DNA from: Gammaproteobacteria bacterium
Lineage (GTDB): Bacteria; Pseudomonadota; Gammaproteobacteria; Steroidobacterales; Woeseiaceae
Direction of reading: 5' to 3'
NCBI GenBank assembly: GCA_009937615.1
Contig: JAACFB010000007.1
Span: 30,445-94,444, forward strand
Length of the DNA: 64,000 nucleotides
The notes under the pieces were generated by a model. It saw only the letters and a list, made by a program, of their open reading frames with translations, made no database searches and was not told where the DNA came from. This document shows positions 56,432 through 64,000 of the stretch, piece by piece (the first letter of the stretch is position 1; every line of letters starts with the position of its first letter). Position numbers and translations under genes: made by a program.

Positions 56432-58392
56432 CAGGCTGTCTTCGCAACCTCTGATGTTGCGGGGCGTGTCGCACGGGCCGTCATCCGGTAGCGGCGATCC
56501 GTCGTTGCAATCAATCCGCCGATCGCCATGACGAGCGCACCAAGCCAGATAAAGCGAATCATTGGTTTGTACTGAATGCGAACGCTCCAGGTGTCATTAC
56601 CCAGTTGATCACCAAGCGCGACAAACAGGTCCCGGTTCCATAGTGCGAGTATTCCCGCCTCCGTCATCCAGCTTTGCTGCACAAGGTATTGCCGCTTCTG
56701 TGGCCGCACCGTACCGACATACTCACCGTCCTTGCGAATTTCGACAAGCCCCTCGATGGCACTGTAATTGGGTCCCTCGACATCACGAAGCTCACGCATC
56801 TCAAATTGATAGCCGGCAACTTCGATCGAATTTCCCGGACGCAGAGCCTGGTCGGATTCGATATTGAATGCCGACACTACAGTGACGCCAAGCACGAACA
56901 TGCCGAGCCCCGAATGTGCGACCGACATACCGAGCATCGACCGTGACATCGCAGGCGCACCCGCAGACCGGCGCAATGACCGCACTGGATCGATCAGAGA
57001 AACGGCGAGTATCCAGACCGACGCAATAACGCCGACGCTGACAAGCAGGCCGAAGCGACCGTAGAAAATACCGGGGATGCCGATGCCGGCAATCACGGCA
57101 ATAAGGGCCGGCCACTTCAGCGTCGAGAACAGCGTCCCGAAATCCTGGCTGCGCCATGCCGTTCGCATGCCAACGCCGATGAGCAGGACGAGGGGAATCA
57201 TGGGTATCGCAAAAGCAACCTCGAACCAGGGCGGCCCGACCGAAATTTTCCCGGCATTAAAAACCTCAACGACGAGCGGAGCCAGCGTGCCGATAAAAAC
57301 AAGCGCCGCGGCAACCACCAGCAGCACGTTATTCAGCAGCAAAAAAGTTTCCCGCGACAGGGGTTTGAAGCCGGCGGTCGAATCGAGTGCCGGCGCCCGC
57401 CATGCGTACAGCGCGAGCGCACCAATAATGACCACGGCGAGAAATGCGAGGATAAAGAATCCCCGCTCCGGATCCGTCGCAAATGCATGCACCGACACGA
57501 GAATTCCGGATCTCACCAGGAATGTTCCGAGGAGGCTCAACGAAAATGCCGAAATCGCAAGCAGCAAGGTCCAGCTTTTGAACAATCCCCGCTTTTCGGT
57601 TACGGCGAGTGAATGGATCAGCGCGGTACCAATAAGCCAAGGCATGAAGGATGCGTTTTCAACAGGATCCCAGAACCACCAGCCACCCCAGCCCAGCTCG
57701 TAATAAGCCCACCAGCTCCCCAACGCAATGCCGACGGTCAGAAACATCCAGGCCGCGGTCGTCCAGGGTCGCGTCCAGCGCGCCCACTTTTGATCGAGGT
57801 TGCCGCTAAGCATCGCCGCAATCGCAAATGCGAACGCAACTGAAAAGCCCACGTAACCCGCATACAGGATCGGTGGGTGCATCGCGAGCCCGGGATCCTG
57901 AAGCAGTGGGTTCAGATCGGCGCCGTCGGCAGGCGCCGGCGACAGCCGCATGAAAGGATTGGACGTCAGCAACGTGAACAGCAGGAAACCGCTGGACAAA
58001 AGGCCGAGTACACCAACCACGCGAGCGGCAAACGCCTCCGGCAAATCGTGGCTGAAACGGCCGACGGCGACGGTCCAGGCCGCTAACAGCAGGACCCAAA
58101 GCAGCAGGGAACCCTCGTGTGCACCCCAGACTGCGGAAATCTTGTAGATCGTGGGCAATGCCAGCTGCGAGTGAGATGCGACGTACGCCACTGAGAAGTC
58201 ACTTTGCACGAATGCCCAGGTCAGGGCGCCAAAGGCAAAGGCCACGAAAATGAGCTGGCCGGACGCCGCCGTCCTCGCGACAGCCATCATTGCCGCATCG
58301 TTACGATGGGCGCCGACGAGTGGCAAAATACCCTGGCAGAGCGCGAGAGACAGCGCCAGGATCAGCGCAAAGTGTCCAATCTCAGGAATCAC
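56431..58392 (-). CDS. ccmF: Heme lyase subunit CcmF
   Basis: VWGAHEGSLLLWVLLLAAW, QDPGLAMHPPILYAGYVGFSV, WWAYYELGWGGWWFWDPVENASFMPWL, LLGTFLVRSGILVSVHAFATDPERG. Confidence 0.97.
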   Translation of the reverse strand: MIPEIGHFALILALSLALCQGILPLVGAHRNDAAMMAVARTAASGQLIFVAFAFGALTWAFVQSDFSVAYVASHSQLALPTIYKISAVWGAHEGSLLLWVLLLAAWTVAVGRFSHDLPEAFAARVVGVLGLLSSGFLLFTLLTSNPFMRLSPAPADGADLNPLLQDPGLAMHPPILYAGYVGFSVAFAFAIAAMLSGNLDQKWARWTRPWTTAAWMFLTVGIALGSWWAYYELGWGGWWFWDPVENASFMPWLIGTALIHSLAVTEKRGLFKSWTLLLAISAFSLSLLGTFLVRSGILVSVHAFATDPERGFFILAFLAVVIIGALALYAWRAPALDSTAGFKPLSRETFLLLNNVLLVVAAALVFIGTLAPLVVEVFNAGKISVGPPWFEVAFAIPMIPLVLLIGVGMRTAWRSQDFGTLFSTLKWPALIAVIAGIGIPGIFYGRFGLLVSVGVIASVWILAVSLIDPVRSLRRSAGAPAMSRSMLGMSVAHSGLGMFVLGVTVVSAFNIESDQALRPGNSIEVAGYQFEMRELRDVEGPNYSAIEGLVEIRKDGEYVGTVRPQKRQYLVQQSWMTEAGILALWNRDLFVALGDQLGNDTWSVRIQYKPMIRFIWLGALVMAIGGLIATTDRRYRMTARATRPATSEVAKTA

Positions 58393-58856
58393 TGCGGCTC
58401 ACACTCTGTGCTGTAGTCAGCGAGCGATGCTGTCTGCTGGTCAACGTGCGTTGCGAGCGATTCCGCAACCTCCGGCGCCATGTAATTCTCATCATGTTTT
58501 GCCAGTATTGTATCAGCCTCGAATACGCCGGCGTCACCCATGCGGCCATGGGCGACCACACCCTGACCTTCCCGAAACAAATCGGGCCGAACGCCCGTGT
58601 AACGCACTGACATGACGCAGCGCAGGTCGGTGACTTCGAACGTCGCATCCAGGCCATCGATTTCCAGGCTGTCCTCTACGACGAAACCGCCAACCCTGAA
58701 ATTTCGCTCCTCCGGATACTCGCCGGCGATGACCTCCGAAACGCTGATGAAAAACATCATGTTGTCCTGCAGCGCACGCAGAGTGAGTGCGGTCGCCAGC
58801 ACAATACCGGCCGTAGTAAGGCCGACTGCAAGCATTCGTTGATGCCGAGGTGTCAT
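58389..58856 (-). CDS. ccmE: Cytochrome c maturation protein CcmE
   Basis: ALRALQDNMMFFISVSEV, FRVGGFVVEDSL, VSVRYTGVRPDLFREGQGVVAHG, DTILAKHDENYMAPEV (heme His region). Confidence 0.96.
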   Translation of the reverse strand: MTPRHQRMLAVGLTTAGIVLATALTLRALQDNMMFFISVSEVIAGEYPEERNFRVGGFVVEDSLEIDGLDATFEVTDLRCVMSVRYTGVRPDLFREGQGVVAHGRMGDAGVFEADTILAKHDENYMAPEVAESLATHVDQQTASLADYSTECEPQ

Positions 58857-59017
58857 CCGTTGTCTCCGAGCGCTTTAACGCGTACTTCGATATCTCTGTA
58901 GACCTGCCGATGACGCGCCCGTGCGCGCCACTCGCAAATCGCGATCACTATGGCTGTTAATACGAAACAGCTCCATACGTAGGCGCCGTAACCGCCCATC
59001 GACAGTAATTCCATCAT
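58853..59017 (-). CDS. ccmD: Cytochrome c maturation protein CcmD (not in supplied track)
   Basis: Reverse-strand translation MMELLSMGGYGAYVWSCFVLTAIVIAICEWRARARHRQVYRDIEVRVKALGDNG*; single TM, MGGYGAYVWSC typical; between ccmC and ccmE with overlapping stop/start. Confidence 0.92.
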   Translation of the reverse strand: MMELLSMGGYGAYVWSCFVLTAIVIAICEWRARARHRQVYRDIEVRVKALGDNG

Positions 59018-59769
59018 TTCTTCTCTACCGCTGACGACAGCACGAGGTGCCGTACCCAGCGGGTACGGCGTTCCCGGTACAAGACCTCAGTCCTTACACG
59101 GCGCAACAATAGCGCACCAAAAATGAGGGTAAAACCCAGGATCATAGCAAGCAGCGGATACAACATCGCCGCATCCATGGCCGGGCCGCCTTTTTTCATC
59201 AGCGTCGGCCCCTGGTGCAGCGAACTCCACCACTCGACCGAAAAATGTATGATCGGGACGTTCACCGCACCGACGAGGGCGAGCACGGCACTCGCACGAT
59301 CGGCCTTTGCCGTATCGTCAATCGCCCCGCGAAGCGCCATGTATCCGAAATATAGAAACAGCATCACCAGTTCCGAGGTTAGCCGGGGATCTCCCCATTC
59401 CCACCAGGTTCCCCACATTGGACGGCCCCATATCGAGCCGGTTGCGAGCGCGAGAAACGTGAACCACGCACCGATGGGAGCCGCTGCAGCGGCGACCGCA
59501 TGTGCAAGCTTCAGGCGCCATATCAGGCCGATGCCGGCGCTGATCGCCATGATCGAATAAGCCATCAACGACAAGTAGGCCGACGGCACGTGCACGTAGA
59601 TGATGCGGAACGCGTCGCCCTGCTGGTAATCGGGTGGCGCAAGCAACAGCCCCCCGTACAGACCGTAGAAGATCAAAATCAGCCCCGGCAAGAAGAACCA
59701 GGGAATGATCTTTGCGGCCAGGCCATAAAAGTGCGGCGGTGAGGCCAGCTTATGAATGAATTTCCACAT
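59014..59769 (-). CDS. ccmC: Heme exporter protein CcmC
   Basis: DYQQGDAFRIIYVHVPSAYLSLMAYSIMAISAG, ATGSIWGRPMWGTWWEWGDPRLTSELVM. Confidence 0.97.
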   Translation of the reverse strand: MWKFIHKLASPPHFYGLAAKIIPWFFLPGLILIFYGLYGGLLLAPPDYQQGDAFRIIYVHVPSAYLSLMAYSIMAISAGIGLIWRLKLAHAVAAAAAPIGAWFTFLALATGSIWGRPMWGTWWEWGDPRLTSELVMLFLYFGYMALRGAIDDTAKADRASAVLALVGAVNVPIIHFSVEWWSSLHQGPTLMKKGGPAMDAAMLYPLLAMILGFTLIFGALLLRRVRTEVLYRERRTRWVRHLVLSSAVEKK

Positions 59770-59780
59770 CGGGTCGGATT

Positions 59781-60479
59781 CTACTCGTTACTGATACGTA
59801 ATGCGGCTGCGATTGCAAAGGGCGCCAGTGACACAATTAGCACAGCATAGGCCGCGAGAAAATACAGGCCCCCGGCCACAACGTCGCCGGCAGCCGCGAG
59901 TGAAACGGTTCTGGCACCAAAGATCAACAAGGGCATCGCGAGCGGCAGGATCAGCAAACTCAATAACGCCGTACCCCGATGCAGACCAACCGTCAGCGCC
60001 GCACCGATTGAACCGAGCAGGCTGAGGCTGATCGTTCCGAGCAGGAGTGTCAGCATAAGGACCCCCATGACGGACGCAGGCATTCGAAACGTCATACCCA
60101 GGATCGGAGCAACAATTACAAGCGGCAGGCCGCTGGTTAACCAATGTGCAATAGTCTTACCGAGCGACAGCGCGGCAAGAGGAACCGGACTTACGAGCAT
60201 CTGCTCGAGACTGCCGTCTTCGAAGTCCGAAACGAACAGACTGTTCAGCGACAGTAACATCGCCAGTAAAGCAGCAACCCACAGCACGCCCGGGCCGCTG
60301 AATTCCAGCTGCTCCGCACTGGGGCCGACCGCCAGCGGAAACAATGTCGCAACCATCGCGAAAAAAAACAGCGGATTCAGTACGTCGCCCGGGCGTTTCC
60401 ACGCGAGAAACAAATCGCGTTTCGCAACGGCCATCATTCCGCGGCCGAGGCCCGGCATTTCTGGTTGGTTGTCAGTCAT
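59781..60479 (-). CDS. ccmB: Heme exporter protein CcmB
   Basis: KRPGDVLNPLFFFAMVATLFPLAVGP, GVLWVAALLAMLLSLNSLFVSDFEDGSLEQMLVSPVPLAAL. Confidence 0.96.
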   Translation of the reverse strand: MTDNQPEMPGLGRGMMAVAKRDLFLAWKRPGDVLNPLFFFAMVATLFPLAVGPSAEQLEFSGPGVLWVAALLAMLLSLNSLFVSDFEDGSLEQMLVSPVPLAALSLGKTIAHWLTSGLPLVIVAPILGMTFRMPASVMGVLMLTLLLGTISLSLLGSIGAALTVGLHRGTALLSLLILPLAMPLLIFGARTVSLAAAGDVVAGGLYFLAAYAVLIVSLAPFAIAAALRISNE

Positions 60480-61090
60480 TGGAGCTGAATCGTGTGTACC
60501 GGAAAATCGATTTGAATATCCTGATGGGCTGCCATGATAACCATTCCGCCGCGAGCCAGGTGCTCACTGACCAGCGTCATCACAAGCGACCGGCCCTCGC
60601 GGTCCAGGTTGGTGACCGGCTCATCCATCATCCAGAGGGTGGCCGCCGACATCAACATCCGCGCCAACGCTACTCGCCGCTGCTGCCCCGCCGACAAGGA
60701 CCGCACCGGCAGTCGTTTCAGCCGGTTGATATTGAGGCGAGTCAATATGTCGTCGAGATCGTGACGGGAGTCCCGGCGTAGCGCCGATTCGAAGCGCAGA
60801 TTCTCGACCAGCGACAGGTCGGCCTTGAATCCGACCCGGTGCGCCATCCAGACCAATTCGTTGTTAAAGACCTGCCGTTGCCGGCGAACCGGCTGTTCAT
60901 CCCAGTAGATTTCACCGGTCTCGAGCTCGATCAGGCCCGCAATTGCGCGTATCAGGCTCGTCTTGCCGCTGCCGTTGCAGCCCTCGAGCAGCAGCAATTC
61001 ACCCGGGTTCAGGGCGAAGCTCAGGTTTTCAAAAAGGCATCGCTCACCCCGGAACAGCGTCAGGGAGTCTGCCGTTAACTTTGCCGTCAA
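60476..61090 (-). CDS. ccmA: Heme exporter ATP-binding protein CcmA
   Basis: LLLLEGCNGSGKTSLIRAIAGL, LSAGQQRRVALARMLMSAATLWMMDEPVTNLD. Confidence 0.96.
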   Translation of the reverse strand: MTAKLTADSLTLFRGERCLFENLSFALNPGELLLLEGCNGSGKTSLIRAIAGLIELETGEIYWDEQPVRRQRQVFNNELVWMAHRVGFKADLSLVENLRFESALRRDSRHDLDDILTRLNINRLKRLPVRSLSAGQQRRVALARMLMSAATLWMMDEPVTNLDREGRSLVMTLVSEHLARGGMVIMAAHQDIQIDFPVHTIQLQ

Positions 61091-61339
61091 GGCTTTACAC
61101 CTCGTCCGAAAAGACTCATAATCCGGTCCATATTACATAACATATATGATTTTCAATTGGTTACAGTTGTTTCTTAATTTTTTTCGAGCTTATTCTTGGC
61201 GCGTTCCCAATAACGACAAATGCGTTAGTTTCCACCGAACCCCGCATTGGCCAACCCGTCAACTGCGCGTTCCGGTCAAAAAGTAGCGTAAACAGCGATC
61301 GGGGCCCAAGAGTACCGAATTTAGCGCACTAAAGGCGAT

Positions 61340-62638
61340 GTGGGGGGCAAGCTTATGGATCTTGGCGCAGCCGGGCTCAATGAACAACCCTTTCGAACTC
61401 ATGGCAAACCGCTGTCGGTCATCCTCTATGCGTCCCACCGGCAAGCCCTGAGACGGCTTGAGGAGGTCCGCGAGGTCCGTGACGGCTTGTGCCTGGTGCA
61501 GGGACCTGCCCTTTCCGGAAAGTCCACCCTGGTTCGCGCTTTTGTTGACTCCGTCGCCGAAGACGTGGCCGTTGCCGTCGTCGACGCTCGCGGCCTCGAC
61601 ACGGCGCAGCTGCTGGAAGCAATCGTCACCGGGTTCGGCTATGTGATGGAACAGAGCTCGGTGAGTGAGTTCCTTGCCATGCTGCGCGTCTTTTGTTTGC
61701 AGCAGGCCAGTTCAAATGAGCCCCCGATCCTGATCATTGAGAATACCCAATCGCTGAACCCGAATGCCCTGCAAGTTCTGTGCGAACTCGCCGAGTTGAA
61801 CGCCCGGGCGGGAAGCGCCATAAAAATCATTCTCGTGAGTGATCGGTCTCTGACCTCGGTTATCCAGGCGCCCGCGACGAAAGTCATTAAGAAACGCCTG
61901 ACGCATAATTTGCACATGCACCCGATGACTCGTTTGGAGGCGACCGAGTTTCTGTACAACAAGCTTCGCGCAGCCGGAAGTCAGTCCCCGGAGTCCGTAT
62001 TCCCGGTCGCGATCTGTCATGAGCTATGGCAGGCATCCGGCGGCTGGCCCGGCATTCTCGATCGCGTCGCGTTGCTGGCCCTTTCACGAGCCGACAAGCT
62101 TCCCGTGACTGCCCGGTGTATCGAACACCCGGCGCTGCCTCGGGGAACCTGGGCGCACGCGGCGCACAATGATGCGACCGAGGACACAGGATCGCCGCCA
62201 GGGTTGCCGGAACTCTATGTGACACACAACGGCCAGACCCTGAGCGAACTTTGCTTCGATAGGCATCGCTTCCTGATCGGACGCTCCCAGCATAACGATA
62301 TCCCTATATCGAGCAATTTTGTAAGCCGCCACCATGCCATGCTGGTACGAAATGATGGGGCAACATTTCTAATGGACCTCAATAGCACCAACGGGACTTT
62401 CGTCAATTCGAAACGGGTGTCGATCCAAGCGTTGATCCACGAAGACATTATCTCGATCGGCAACCACCGGATTAAATTCAGCGACCCGTCGGCCACAAGC
62501 CGAAGAACCCTTGAGGCCGTAGACGTTGCCGATACCGTGATAATGAAGACGCTCGAGGATATGCGAAAACTGCTGACGAATGAGAATACGCAGGTTATAA
62601 GAACCGCCACCGAGAACCTGCCTACCTCTGGCATCTAG
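61340..62638 (+). CDS. ExeA/MshM-like AAA ATPase with C-terminal FHA domain
   Basis: P-loop [34 protein letters not shown] segment [50 protein letters not shown]. Start may be 61355. Confidence 0.85.
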   Translation: MGGKLMDLGAAGLNEQPFRTHGKPLSVILYASHRQALRRLEEVREVRDGLCLVQGPALSGKSTLVRAFVDSVAEDVAVAVVDARGLDTAQLLEAIVTGFGYVMEQSSVSEFLAMLRVFCLQQASSNEPPILIIENTQSLNPNALQVLCELAELNARAGSAIKIILVSDRSLTSVIQAPATKVIKKRLTHNLHMHPMTRLEATEFLYNKLRAAGSQSPESVFPVAICHELWQASGGWPGILDRVALLALSRADKLPVTARCIEHPALPRGTWAHAAHNDATEDTGSPPGLPELYVTHNGQTLSELCFDRHRFLIGRSQHNDIPISSNFVSRHHAMLVRNDGATFLMDLNSTNGTFVNSKRVSIQALIHEDIISIGNHRIKFSDPSATSRRTLEAVDVADTVIMKTLEDMRKLLTNENTQVIRTATENLPTSGI

Positions 62639-63213
62639 GCGAAGAATTTTTCCTTGAAGTGCTTTCGGCACATCGACACATACCGGTCGTTACCGCCGAT
62701 TTCAATTTGCGAACCCTCTCGGATCGCGGCGCCATTCTCGTCGAAACGAACTACCATCGTCGCCTTTGTGCCGCAATGACAGATTGCTTTTAGTTCCTTG
62801 AGATTGTCAGACCAGGCAAGCAGGTACTTGCTGCCCTCGAACGGCTCTCCCTGGAAATCGGTCCGCAAACCATAGGCAAGAACAGGAATGTTTAGTTTAT
62901 CTGTCACCTCACCCAGCTGAAAGACCTGCTCCTTTGTCAGGAACTGTGCTTCGTCAATCAGGATGCAGTGCAGTGGCGCCTCGTCAAAACGTTCTTCGAT
63001 CAACCGCAGCAGATCGTCGTCGGGGCTGAATGTCGTCGCTTCTGATTCGATGCCAATGCGGGACGTCACTTTACCGACTCCATAGCGATGATCGAACTCG
63101 GGCGCCAGCACGAGCGTGTTCATGCCCCGCTCTTTGTAGTTGTAGCTGGACTGAAGAAGCGCGGTCGATTTTCCCGCATTCATCGATGAATAATAGAAAT
63201 AGAGCTTCGCCAT
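62635..63213 (-). CDS. tdk: Thymidine kinase
   Basis: [82 protein letters not shown]. Confidence 0.96.
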   Translation of the reverse strand: MAKLYFYYSSMNAGKSTALLQSSYNYKERGMNTLVLAPEFDHRYGVGKVTSRIGIESEATTFSPDDDLLRLIEERFDEAPLHCILIDEAQFLTKEQVFQLGEVTDKLNIPVLAYGLRTDFQGEPFEGSKYLLAWSDNLKELKAICHCGTKATMVVRFDENGAAIREGSQIEIGGNDRYVSMCRKHFKEKFFA

Positions 63214-63307
63214 ACCGGTACCGAACGAGAATACATGCGGAGCTCGGTAGCCCCGCAGCTCAAAGTGTATCCCGGGTGGGACCTGGGTGCGAGATCGGGT
63301 GGCTCGA

Positions 63308-63523
63308 TTACAGCCGTTTCAGCGTCGCGAGGGTGTTTCGGGCTGCCGCGCGGCTCGGCCTGGCACAGCCGCTGCAAAGCGAACGCAGTTTGTGGCGCGG
63401 CGACACGACCTGGGGAACCGGAGTCACCCTGCCTGCCCGCAAACAGCGACTGCATATGACGAGGTCCGACAAAAGGCCCAGCAGGCGAAAGTCAACTGTG
63501 GCTGAACGGGCTGCGGTCTTCAT
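63308..63523 (-). CDS. Small putative zinc-ribbon protein, 71 aa
   Basis: Two CxxC pairs ([10 protein letters not shown] and [10 protein letters not shown]) about 27 residues apart; GGAGAG five nt upstream of the ATG. Confidence 0.5.
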   Translation of the reverse strand: MKTAARSATVDFRLLGLLSDLVICSRCLRAGRVTPVPQVVSPRHKLRSLCSGCARPSRAAARNTLATLKRL

Positions 63524-63850
63524 TGCGGCTCTCCATTAAGACAGCCACAGTTGTCTCAAAATACGCGAAGTATGTCCAGTAACCTATTGGTTTCAATCGT
63601 GATATGTGATGCAGTTAACACTTATGAGTGCAGCGGCGCAACTTGACGACAGGGCATTCAAATAGCCCGATCAGTTTGGTTGGCGCCCGGAACCGGGCTC
63701 GAAATTGGATATTTAGCCCGGTGATCCTTATAAAGAGCGAGCAAGACAGGCGAATAAGAGATTGCCACCTTAATGAGGAACGACGCTGTTGTATCGGGCA
63801 CGCCATGCCACTGGGATAAAGATGAACGCCTTAAACGACGAGTGCGCCTG

Positions 63851-63874
63851 GCGAAAGAGAGCGGCCTTTCGCCG
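63851..63874 (-). terminator. Inverted repeat downstream of the tRNA-Leu fragment, possible tRNA terminator or processing hairpin
   Basis: Plus strand GCGAAAG...CTTTCGC (GGCGAAAG/CTTTCGCC with one flanking base each side) just 3' of the CCA end of the tRNA remnant. Confidence 0.35.
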
Positions 63875-63880
63875 CAGTCC

Positions 63881-63936
63881 TGGTGCCCGGGGCCAGACTC
63901 GAACCGGCACGTCCTTTCGGACAGCGGATTTTAAGT
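63881..63936 (-). pseudogene. 3' half of a tRNA-Leu(UAA) gene (putative att remnant)
   Basis: Minus strand ACTTAAAATCCGC TGTCCGAAAGGACG TGCCGGTTCGAGTCTGGC CCCGGGC ACCA: anticodon loop CTTAAAA, 3' anticodon stem TCCGC, variable arm GTCC-GAAA-GGAC, T arm GCCGG-TTCGAGT-CTGGC, acceptor 3' strand CCCGGGC and ACCA. No D arm or 5' acceptor strand lies upstream. Confidence 0.85.
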
Positions 63937-64000
63937 TCTGTATTTGCGCAAATTTAGACAAATCTCCACAAACTGAAACTAATAAGATCAATAAGTTGCG

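Noticed and set aside
63685-63698. GCCCGG-AA-CCGGGC palindrome as a terminator
   Set aside because: Only a 2-nt loop and no U-tract on either side; left as an unassigned palindrome.
63881-64000. Group I intron interrupting tRNA-Leu(UAA) as an explanation for the missing 5' half
   Set aside because: The fragment still contains bases 5' of the anticodon (ACTTAAAA). Known tRNA-Leu introns split within the anticodon, and the flanking sequence does not end with the expected intron 3' G at that point. An att remnant fits better.
1-64000. CRISPR array, rRNA operon, prophage or transposase
   Set aside because: No regular direct-repeat/spacer pattern, no rRNA sequence and no transposase or phage structural motifs were seen by eye; only the right-edge tRNA scar hints at an element outside the window.

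Overview
This 64 kb window looks like ordinary chromosome from a moderately GC-rich gammaproteobacterium. That lineage is inferred from gene content and order; no search was run. Main blocks: a 5'-truncated RecB/AddA-like helicase-nuclease; a minus-strand type II secretion run gspG-H-I-J-K-L-M-N, divergent from a rhombosortase-like gene; a fatty-acid synthesis run fabD-fabG-acpP-fabF, then a small ORF, mltG, tmk, holB and pilZ; a FadJ-like beta-oxidation protein; a stand-alone TIR-like/DUF1863-type protein; a compact TlpA-like / DUF4266 / DUF3570 / ApbE cassette; a NodT-HlyD-DUF2955 tripartite efflux operon; an aminotransferase / arylamine N-acetyltransferase / ABC exporter run; a lipid-type cluster (FabH-like KASIII, FAAL-ACP didomain, cytochrome P450, DUF374 acyltransferase, DUF3108); assorted single genes; a full ccmABCDEFGHI cytochrome c maturation operon including an untracked ccmD; an AAA-FHA fusion; and tdk. 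The last 120 bp hold a 3' half of a tRNA-Leu(UAA) gene, cut at the anticodon stem/loop and followed by AT-rich sequence. I read this as the attachment-site scar of an integrated element that begins at the right edge of the window. The most interesting items are the DUF4266/DUF3570/ApbE/TlpA cassette, the tRNA-Leu fragment, the FAAL-KASIII-P450 cluster, and several small ORFs missing from or ambiguous in the ORF track.
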